DNA of 5,860 bases from Ruaniaceae bacterium (GTDB lineage: Bacteria > Actinomycetota > Actinomycetes > Actinomycetales > Actinomycetaceae): positions 1-5,860 of the forward strand of contig JAKDIE010000097.1 in NCBI GenBank assembly GCA_030450655.1, in the 5' to 3' direction. Below are positions 1 through 5,760 of the stretch, one piece after another. Every line of letters begins with the position of its first letter. The first letter of the stretch is position 1. Below the pieces are notes generated by a model that made no database searches, was not told the DNA's origin, and saw nothing but the letters and a program-made list of their open reading frames with translations. Both the position numbers and the translations under genes were made by a program.

Positions 1-417
1 TGCCCCTGGCATGGGGCGCGGGGGCAGCGACTCGCGGAAGGCGTTCCAGTCGCGGCGGAACGCGCCGGAGCCGCCCGGGTAGAGGGACGCGAGATCGAGC
101 CAGCCGAGGGTGGCGGTCTGGCCGGACTGCGCGAGCGCTGCCACGAGGCGGCGCGAATCGAGCAGGCGCTTGACCTCCACGGTGACCACCTGCCCCGAGG
201 CATCCATCGCGATGAGGCTGTCTGGATCACCGGGGGCGGCGTGCGCGCCGCGGCTATCCGTTCCCCAATGCACGGCGAACAGCGGCCGCCCAATGATTTG
301 GAGCACGTAATCGCGCACGGCGAGCATCACATCGGGATCGATCTCGCCGCCCGTGCTGGAGCCGAACTGCGCCGGGAGCAGGCGGCCGTCGTCGAACTCA
401 AAAAGAAGCATGTGCAT
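1..417 (-). CDS. Partial N-terminus (139 residues) of a probable RAMA-domain / modified-DNA reader protein
   Basis: The frame is open from ATG at 417 to the window edge, so the 3' end is missing and 139 residues are visible. The protein begins MHMLLFEFDDGRLLPAQFG. A second ATG two codons later (411) could be the true start; neither has a clear Shine-Dalgarno. Residues 68-84 (LIAMD, then VEVKR) look like the core of a PD-(D/E)XK nuclease fold, with D72, E81 and K83 as candidate catalytic residues. A helical stretch with LASLYPGG (110-116) and FRESLPP (127-133) follows. From memory, this N-terminal module occurs in actinobacterial proteins whose C-terminus is a RAMA domain, annotated as restriction system modified-DNA reader; that domain would lie outside the window. 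Whether the nuclease-like fold is active is unknown. It lies 61 bases after the flavoenzyme on the same strand. The coding frame is secure; the family name is tentative. Confidence 0.6.
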   Translation of the reverse strand, partial: MHMLLFEFDDGRLLPAQFGSSTGGEIDPDVMLAVRDYVLQIIGRPLFAVHWGTDSRGAHAAPGDPDSLIAMDASGQVVTVEVKRLLDSRRLVAALAQSGQTATLGWLDLASLYPGGSGAFRRDWNAFRESLPPRPMPGA

Positions 418-429
418 ACCCCGCGGGGT
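418..429. promoter_or_regulatory. Perfect 12-base palindrome directly upstream of the partial gene's ATG
   Basis: ACCCCGCGGGGT is a perfect inverted repeat that ends at the base before the ATG at 417. On the minus strand its GCGGGG half occupies the place where a ribosome binding site would sit, especially for the alternative ATG at 411. It could be a protein-binding operator, a small hairpin that hides the translation start, or chance in GC-rich DNA. The sequence shows only the symmetry and position; no regulator is identified. Confidence 0.35.
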
Positions 430-466
430 TGATGAGGATGGTTTCCCGATTGTCTCACGGATAGCC

Positions 467-479
467 AGCCCCAGGGGCT
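467..479. other. Short perfect inverted repeat at the 3' end of the flavoenzyme gene
   Basis: AGCCCCAGGGGCT is symmetric around one central base and overlaps the last base of the flavoenzyme stop codon (TGA at 481-479). On the minus strand it could fold into a four to five base-pair hairpin just past the coding end. No run of T follows, so it does not look like a standard intrinsic terminator. It may stabilise the 3' end, pause transcription, or mean nothing. Confidence 0.3.
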
Positions 480-3301
480 CACCTGCGACCGAGGAGAAGC
501 TCCGCGAGGTGGAGCCCGTGACGGTCCGCGAGCTGCTCCGCCTGGGTGCGGCACGAGAAGCCGTCCGCCAGGTACACGGCCCCCGGAGCCTCGCGCAGCG
601 CGGGCAGCAGGGACGTCTCGCCGACGGCGACGGACACGTCATAGTGCCCGGCCTCCATCCCGAAGTTCCCGGCCAGGCCGCAGCAGCCCGTGAGCTCCGT
701 GACTGTGGCGCCGGCGCTCGCCAGCAGGCGGGAATCCGCACCCCAGCCCATCACCGAGTAGTGGTGGCAGTGCGGCTGGGCCACGATCTCGACGCCGCTC
801 AGATCCGGGGGCTGCCATGCGCTGCCGGGCCCAAAGCGCTCATCCGTGAGTAGCTCGGCGAGCGTGAAGGTGTGGGAGGCGACGGCGTGCGCGCGCGGGT
901 CATCGGGGAGCAGGTCCGGGAGGTCATCGCGCAGCACGGCGGTGCAGCTGGGTTCCACTCCCACGATCGGGATGCCGTTGACCGCGAGCGGCCCGAGCCG
1001 TTCCAGGAGGTGAGTGAGGCGCTTCTTGGCGCCGTCGAGCTGGCCGGTGGTGATCCAGGTGAGGCCGCAGCAGGCGTCACTGGGCGCGAGCAGCACGTCG
1101 TAACCCGCCGATTCGAGGAGCTCGATGAGCGCCTTCGCGGGGCCCGAATCCAGCGACTGCGAGAAGGAGTCCGCCCACACGAGGACGGGCTTCCTGAGGC
1201 CCGACGGCGATGGGTTGCCTCCGCGGCGGCGCCACCACGGTGCGAGCGGGTCCGTTTCGAAGTGCACGAAGGAGCGGCGGGGGTCCATGCCGCCGGTTGC
1301 GAGGATCGTCTTCTCGAGTCCGCGCCAGCGGGTGGCCCAGTTGACGAGGTGCGCGGCGCCCGGCACCGTGCGAATCAGCGTGGCCCAGCGCGGCAGCCAA
1401 CCGAGAAGGTAGTGCGTGCGCGGCCGTGCCTTGCCGGAGTAGGTGCGGTGCAGCACCTCGGACTTGTACCGGGACATGTCCACGCCGGCCGGGCAGTCGC
1501 TCGAGCACGCCTTGCAGGCGAGGCACAGATCGAGGGACTCCTTCACCTCGGGGCTCCCCCACGCCAGCGTCCCCGCCGTGACCTCCTGCAGCACGCGGGC
1601 GCGGCCGCGCGTCACGTCCTTCTCGTCCTTCGTTGCCTTGTAACTGGGGCACATGAAGCCGCCCGCCGCACCTGCCGCCCGGCATTTCGCCACGCCCGTG
1701 CAGCGGTGAACAGCGTCCGTGAAGTCCCCGCCGTCGTGCTGGAATGTGAATCCGGCGTGGCCCGTGGACTTCGCTCGGGGGCGGCGCAGATCGGCATCGA
1801 GCTTCGCGATTCCGGCCGCGGGGGCCCCCTCCTGCGGGGAGACGAGCACGCCCGGATTGAGGTGGTTGTGCGGGTCGAAGAGCGCCTTGACGCCGCCCAT
1901 GAGCTCGAGCGCGGCGGGCGAGTACATGCGGTCCAGTAGCTCGCTGCGCGCGCGGCCGTCGCCGTGCTCGCCGGAGAGGGAGCCGCCGTGGGAGACGGCA
2001 ACCTCGGCCGCCTCCTCGAGGAAGCGGCGCGCGGCGGCCACTCCTCCCTCCTCGCCGAACGGGAAGTCGAGGCGCACGTGCACGCAGCCGTCGCCGAAGT
2101 GGCCGTAGAGGAGTCCGTCGAGGTGGTGCCGCTCCATCAACGCCTCGAACTCGCGCAGGTACGCGCCGAGGTTCTCCGGCGGCACGGCTGCGTCCTCCCA
2201 GCCCGGCCACGCTTGTGTCCCGGCGGGTGTGCGCCCGCCCAGGCCCGCGCCGTCGGCCCGAATCTTCCACAGCGCCGTTGCCTCGGGACCGGCGGGGTGG
2301 ATCACGAGTTCGTCCGTCCCCGAATCCGCGGCGAGGGCGTGGGCGCGCGCGATGGCGTCCGGCCCGTCCATCTCGATGAGCAGCCAGCCGGCACCGCGCG
2401 GCAGCGGCGGCACGGCGGCGGGGCCGTGGGCGCGGCGCACCACGTCCACGAGGCGGGCGTCGATCCCCTCGATGGCGAGGGGCTTGTGCGCGAGGAGCGC
2501 AGGGACGGCGTCCGCGGCCGCGGCCATGCTGGGATAGCCGAGCACGGCCAGCACGGGCTTCTCCGGCAGCGGCACGAGCCGCACTGTGGCGGAGGTGAGG
2601 ACGCCGAGCGTGCCCTCGGAGCCCACGAGCATGCGCGCGAGGTTGGCGCCGTTCTCGGGCAGCAGGTGCTCGAGGGAGTAGCCGGAGACCTGGCGCTTGA
2701 AGCGGCCGAATCCCGTGCGGATGGTGGAGAGGTTCGCGCGCACCAGCGCCTCGAGGCCGGGGACGCCGGTGAGGCCCTGGGTCGCATCGATGGTGCGGCC
2801 GCGGCCGTCGATCATGCGCAGCGCGAGGACGTTATCGGCCGTGCGGCCCCAGGCCACGGCGTGCGGGCCGCAGGCGTTGTTGCCGATCATGCCGCCGATC
2901 GTGGCGCGCGTCCAGGTGCTCGGATCGGGGCCGAAGCGGAGTCCGTGCGGCGCGGCCGATTCCTGGAGGGTGGCCATCACCGTGCCGGGTTCGACCGTGG
3001 CCGTGCGGGCCTCCGGGTCGATGCTAAGCACGCGATTCATGTGCCGCGAGAAATCGAGGATGAGGCCGGGGCCCACGGCGTTTCCCGCGCAGGAGGTTCC
3101 GGCGCCGCGGGCGGTCAGCGGCACGCCGTGGGCGCGGGCGGTCGCGAGGGCGGCGGCAACCTCGGCTGTATTACGGGGGTAGGCGACCGCCGCAGGCAGG
3201 ACGCGGTAGTTCGAGGCGTCCGTGGAATACTCCGAGCGGCGCCGCAGATCGGAATCGACCTCGCAAACCTCCGCCAGCGCGTGCAGGAACTCAGTGCTCA
3301 C
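479..3301 (-). CDS. FAD-linked 2-hydroxyacid dehydrogenase fused to Fe-S and CCG domains (YdiJ / D-2-hydroxyglutarate dehydrogenase-like)
   Basis: This 940-residue protein probably oxidises a D-2-hydroxyacid (2-hydroxyglutarate, lactate or glycolate are candidates) and passes electrons through its own Fe-S centres to a respiratory acceptor. Domains in order: a PCMH-type FAD-binding domain at about 36-245 (LTARGAGTSCAGNAV 62-76; GPDPSTWTRATIGGMIGNNA 124-143; LVGSEGTLGVL 225-235); an FAD-oxidase C-terminal domain at about 248-490, with YGHFGDGCVHVRLDF (399-413) and SGEHGDGRARSE (443-454), whose H401, H408 and E445 match the family's metal/substrate site; a ferredoxin module with C534, C540, C551 and then C593, C596, C599, C603; and two cysteine-rich CCG regions (C744-C745, C786, C845, C873-C874, C917). 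The order matches E. coli YdiJ, which is slightly longer. There is no signal peptide or membrane segment, so it is probably cytoplasmic. The start is GTG at 3301 without a clear Shine-Dalgarno. The family is near certain; the substrate cannot be read from sequence. Confidence 0.93.
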   Translation of the reverse strand: MSTEFLHALAEVCEVDSDLRRRSEYSTDASNYRVLPAAVAYPRNTAEVAAALATARAHGVPLTARGAGTSCAGNAVGPGLILDFSRHMNRVLSIDPEARTATVEPGTVMATLQESAAPHGLRFGPDPSTWTRATIGGMIGNNACGPHAVAWGRTADNVLALRMIDGRGRTIDATQGLTGVPGLEALVRANLSTIRTGFGRFKRQVSGYSLEHLLPENGANLARMLVGSEGTLGVLTSATVRLVPLPEKPVLAVLGYPSMAAAADAVPALLAHKPLAIEGIDARLVDVVRRAHGPAAVPPLPRGAGWLLIEMDGPDAIARAHALAADSGTDELVIHPAGPEATALWKIRADGAGLGGRTPAGTQAWPGWEDAAVPPENLGAYLREFEALMERHHLDGLLYGHFGDGCVHVRLDFPFGEEGGVAAARRFLEEAAEVAVSHGGSLSGEHGDGRARSELLDRMYSPAALELMGGVKALFDPHNHLNPGVLVSPQEGAPAAGIAKLDADLRRPRAKSTGHAGFTFQHDGGDFTDAVHRCTGVAKCRAAGAAGGFMCPSYKATKDEKDVTRGRARVLQEVTAGTLAWGSPEVKESLDLCLACKACSSDCPAGVDMSRYKSEVLHRTYSGKARPRTHYLLGWLPRWATLIRTVPGAAHLVNWATRWRGLEKTILATGGMDPRRSFVHFETDPLAPWWRRRGGNPSPSGLRKPVLVWADSFSQSLDSGPAKALIELLESAGYDVLLAPSDACCGLTWITTGQLDGAKKRLTHLLERLGPLAVNGIPIVGVEPSCTAVLRDDLPDLLPDDPRAHAVASHTFTLAELLTDERFGPGSAWQPPDLSGVEIVAQPHCHHYSVMGWGADSRLLASAGATVTELTGCCGLAGNFGMEAGHYDVSVAVGETSLLPALREAPGAVYLADGFSCRTQAEQLADRHGLHLAELLLGRR

Positions 3302-3380
3302 AGTGAAAGCATGTCACGCATTCGGTGCCGCGTGAGGGGACGTCCATCCCGCGTGCGAGGCGGGGGCGAGAATGGGACTG
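3302..3380 (-). other. Intergenic gap between the feo operon and the flavoenzyme, no clear terminator
   Basis: These 79 bases hold no gene. On the minus strand they contain a weak hairpin (CCCGC at 3348-3352 with GCGGG at 3360-3364, seven-base loop) with no following T run, an eight-base palindrome GGACGTCC at 3338-3345, and an operator-like dyad next to the flavoenzyme start. Read-through from the feo operon is therefore possible, as is a separate promoter for the flavoenzyme; no convincing -35/-10 pair is visible. Confidence 0.5.
3305..3323. promoter_or_regulatory. Imperfect 19-base dyad just upstream of the flavoenzyme start, candidate operator
   Basis: On the minus strand the sequence reads GAATGCGTGACATGCTTTC. 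Seven of the nine symmetric positions pair around a central A, and one of the two mismatches is a G-T wobble. It ends three bases before the GTG start at 3301, where a repressor would block transcription or initiation. The size and symmetry suit a dimeric regulator, but the sequence matches no consensus I recognise, including the DtxR/IdeR iron box and the TGGT-N3-ACCA lactate-operon type. Confidence 0.35.
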
Positions 3381-3581
3381 CTACCGCGCGAAGGGGCAGC
3401 CCTTGCATGCCAATGAGGCCGACGCCGATTCGCACGTGCCGCAGGCGGCTGGCAGTTGGATGAGGCCAAGCCGGGCGTAGTGGTCCGCGGCGAGCTCGGC
3501 GAGCTCGGTGTCGAGACCCGCAGAGGCCCCGGCCCGTTCAACGGTCGCCCCGCGCGCAAACGAAGCAAGCAGGGACTTCAC
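3381..3581 (-). CDS. feoC: FeoC-like small protein with C-terminal four-cysteine motif
   Basis: A 66-residue protein encoded immediately after feoB. Its first 45 residues (MKSLLASFARGATVERAGAS and on to LAADHYARLGLIQLP) are mostly helical with the layout of a small winged helix: short helix, turn, then a second helix ending in a hydrophobic strand. The C-terminus carries C47-x2-C50-x8-C59-x2-C62 followed by PFAR, which resembles the cysteine cluster of FeoC proteins; some of those bind an oxygen-sensitive Fe-S cluster. FeoC members modulate FeoB activity or stability, and a DNA-binding role has also been proposed. I chose GTG at 3581 because it overlaps the feoB stop as GTGA and has GAGG eight bases upstream. 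A longer frame from 3626 exists but lies inside the feoB end. Overall identity to classical FeoC is low, so the name rests on the motif and position. Confidence 0.8.
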   Translation of the reverse strand: MKSLLASFARGATVERAGASAGLDTELAELAADHYARLGLIQLPAACGTCESASASLACKGCPFAR

Positions 3582-5545
3582 CAGAACCACCTCAACAGTT
3601 GGAACACCCCGACTGCGAGCACCCACGCCACCACGAGCTGCGCGCCCACGGTGATGCCGGTGAGCTTCCAGCCGATCACGTTCTTCTGCTCGGCGATCGT
3701 GGCCAGACAGGGCGTGTACGCGAGCACGAACACCATGAACGCGATGGCGGCGGCCCCTCCGTGTCCGCCCGAGGACTCATCGAATGTGGCGCGCAACCGG
3801 TCCCCCAGCGTGCCCGGTTCGGCGGCGTCGTCGGGCTCCTCCACCGCGAACGACTGCGCGAACGAGCCCACCACCACTTCCTTCGCCACGAAGCCCGTGA
3901 TGAGCGCCGCCGAGGCCTGCCAGCTTCCGAAGCCCGCCGGCGCAAACACGGGGGCGATCGCCTCCGCCGTGGCCCCGTACGCCGAATCCTGCACGGGAAC
4001 GTCACCGAACGAGTGGCCGCCGGTCACGGGGATCGCCATCAGCGCCCACACCACGGTCAGGGTAATCACGATGACCTTGCCTGCTCCACGCACGAAACCC
4101 CACGTGCGCGCCCACGTCATGCGCGCGAGCTCCTTGGCGCGCGGCACTTGGTAGGCGGGCAGCGCGAGCAGGAGCGGCTCGGCGTTGCGGCCGTGGCCGC
4201 CGAGCCCGCGCAGCACGAGGCCGGCCAGGATCACCAGCAGCACCGAGACCACGTACATAGCGAAGATAACGGTCCCCGCGTGGCGCGGGAAGAAGGCCGT
4301 GGCGAGCAGGATGTACACGGTGAGCCGCGCCGCGCACGAGGTGTACGGGATCAGGATCGTGGTGATCAGGCGTTGCCGGGCGTCCGGGAGCGAGCGTGTG
4401 GCGGCCAACGCCGGGAGGTTGCAGCCAAAGCCCACGATGAGCGGCAGAATCGCGCGCCCATCGAGGCCGATGGACCGCATCGCGCGATCCGCCACAAAGG
4501 CCGCGCGCGCGAGATACCCCGAATCGTCGAGGATCGAGATCGCGAGGAACATGATCGCCATCAGCGGCGCGAAGGAGAGCACCACGCCAACCCCAGCGAG
4601 GATGCCGTCTACCAGCAGGCCTTCGAGCATTCCGCCGCCCGCGCCCAGCGCGTCAAGGAGGGCGCTGACCCACCCGCTCACGGGACCCGAGACGAGCCCT
4701 TCGGCCCACTCCATGACGGGCGCGGCAACCGAGGTCGCCAGCTGGAAGAGCATCCACATCAAGGCGCCGAACACGGGAATGCCCACCCACGGGTGCAAGA
4801 GCACGCTGTCGATCGCGTCCGAGCGCGTGGGCTCGAGCCGGTTCGTCTCCTGACCAAGCTCCGCGCGCACGTTCGCCACCCACGCGAACAGTTCCTCAGC
4901 CTGCGCCAGTCGCGGATCCTGCGCCGAACGGCCATCCTCAGGCAGATCGGATGCGTTGTGAAGATGGGTCAGGCCCGCTACCTGCGGCCGCGTCCGGAGC
5001 GCATCGGCAACTACGCCAGCGAGGCCTCCGGGAGACGTGCGTGGATCGAGTGCCACTATCGGAACACCCACCACGCTGGCGAGCCTATCGGCGTCGACCT
5101 CCCGTTGCTCATCCCGCGCCACGTCACACATCGTCAAGACGCCGACGACGGCCGTCCCGGTCTGGGCGACCTGGCCCAGCAGGTAGAGGGAACGGGCGAG
5201 CGAAGTGGAGTCAAGGAGCACCACTGCGAGATCCACGTGCCCGGCAAGGCGACCGGCCAGGACATCGACGGCGACCTGCTCATCTGGCGACTTGGCCAGT
5301 AGCGAGTACGTTCCAGGAAGGTCGAGGACCGTGGCCCCCGCGCCGCGCCAGTTACCTTCGCGCATCTGGACTGTGGTTCCCGGCGCGTTTCTCGTCTCTT
5401 GGCGCATGCCGGTGAGCCCGTTGAACAGGCAGGACTTGCCCACGTTCGGGTTGCCGAGCAGCACCACCTTCGGTTGGAGGGTGCCGACGGCGCCAGCGGG
5501 CTGCGGCTCCGGAGCGCTCTCGGGAGCGCAGTGCGGGCAGCTCAC
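3578..5545 (-). CDS. feoB: Ferrous iron transport protein B (FeoB), G domain plus membrane permease
   Basis: FeoB imports Fe(II) across the cytoplasmic membrane. This copy has 655 residues, somewhat shorter than the E. coli protein. Residues 1-20 carry a CPHC motif (3-6). The G domain at about 26-185 has G1 GNPNVGKS (31-38), G2 around APGTTV (54-59) and G3 DLPG (75-78). G4 reads TMCD (138-141) instead of N-x-x-D, and G5 reads LDPRTSPGG (166-174) instead of an SA-type loop. A helical linker leads to the membrane part from about 252, with roughly eight or more hydrophobic segments. Two Gate repeats are visible: GFGCNLPALAATRS (372-385) with IPYTSCAARL (399-408), and GFVAKEVVVGSF (551-562) with LAYTPCLATIAEQK (608-621); C375 and C404 are the conserved gate cysteines. 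The GTG start at 5545 overlaps the feoA stop (GTGA) and has GAGG seven bases upstream. The upstream extension to 5746 is an arginine-rich shadow of feoA. Confidence 0.97.
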   Translation of the reverse strand: MSCPHCAPESAPEPQPAGAVGTLQPKVVLLGNPNVGKSCLFNGLTGMRQETRNAPGTTVQMREGNWRGAGATVLDLPGTYSLLAKSPDEQVAVDVLAGRLAGHVDLAVVLLDSTSLARSLYLLGQVAQTGTAVVGVLTMCDVARDEQREVDADRLASVVGVPIVALDPRTSPGGLAGVVADALRTRPQVAGLTHLHNASDLPEDGRSAQDPRLAQAEELFAWVANVRAELGQETNRLEPTRSDAIDSVLLHPWVGIPVFGALMWMLFQLATSVAAPVMEWAEGLVSGPVSGWVSALLDALGAGGGMLEGLLVDGILAGVGVVLSFAPLMAIMFLAISILDDSGYLARAAFVADRAMRSIGLDGRAILPLIVGFGCNLPALAATRSLPDARQRLITTILIPYTSCAARLTVYILLATAFFPRHAGTVIFAMYVVSVLLVILAGLVLRGLGGHGRNAEPLLLALPAYQVPRAKELARMTWARTWGFVRGAGKVIVITLTVVWALMAIPVTGGHSFGDVPVQDSAYGATAEAIAPVFAPAGFGSWQASAALITGFVAKEVVVGSFAQSFAVEEPDDAAEPGTLGDRLRATFDESSGGHGGAAAIAFMVFVLAYTPCLATIAEQKNVIGWKLTGITVGAQLVVAWVLAVGVFQLLRWFW

Positions 5546-5760
5546 GCGACCGCCTCGACGACCACGCGCCGAGCCGTGGCCGCATCGAGAGCGATACGGC
5601 CGCCGTCGACCGCGAGGACCACTCCCCCGAAGGCGGATTTTTGCGTCACGTGGATGAGCGCGCCGGGACGAACTCCGATCTCGGCGGCACGGAGCGCATC
5701 GGAGAGGTTGAGTGAGACAACCCGCAGCGGCTGACGAACTCGACATTCATTGACGGTCAC
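5542..5760 (-). CDS. feoA: Ferrous iron transport protein A (FeoA), SH3-like
   Basis: A 72-residue cytoplasmic protein that acts with FeoB in Fe(II) uptake. It shows the FeoA pattern: a helix ending in the conserved turn (LSDALRAAEIGVRPGALIHV, 19-38), a glycine turn in the middle (FGGVVL, 44-49), and the closing IALDAATARRVVVEAV (56-71), which together make a small SH3-like beta barrel. Length is normal for FeoA (about 75). A related fold forms the C-terminal domain of DtxR regulators, but this protein is too short and is fused to nothing. GTG at 5760 is the only usable start: an in-frame TGA lies at 5778-5776 and no ATG or GTG follows before the conserved core. No Shine-Dalgarno precedes it, which points to a leaderless message. 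The gene is first in the operon and its stop overlaps the feoB start. Confidence 0.92.
   Translation of the reverse strand: MTVNECRVRQPLRVVSLNLSDALRAAEIGVRPGALIHVTQKSAFGGVVLAVDGGRIALDAATARRVVVEAVA

Noticed and set aside
872..1939. 355-residue plus-strand frame and the 397-residue minus-strand frame at 1077-2270
   Set aside because: Both overlap the Fe-S part of the flavoenzyme in other frames and have shadow-like arginine-rich composition.
1964..3463. 499-residue plus-strand open frame
   Set aside because: It is antisense to the flavoenzyme, has a low-complexity Arg/Gly/Ala/His composition with no domain, and exists because the high-GC codon pattern of the real gene removes stops on the opposite strand.
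3582..3626. Upstream start for the FeoC-like protein (81 residues)
   Set aside because: It would overlap the coding end of feoB by 49 bases, while GTG at 3581 has GAGG at the right distance and mirrors the feoA/feoB junction.
3599..5302. 567-residue plus-strand open frame
   Set aside because: It is antisense to feoB, rich in Arg, His and Glu, with no recognisable motif; the minus strand frame has every FeoB landmark.
5546..5746. N-terminal extension of FeoB by 67 residues
   Set aside because: The extension is an arginine/serine-rich out-of-frame reading of feoA. The GTG at 5545 has a good Shine-Dalgarno and overlaps the feoA stop.
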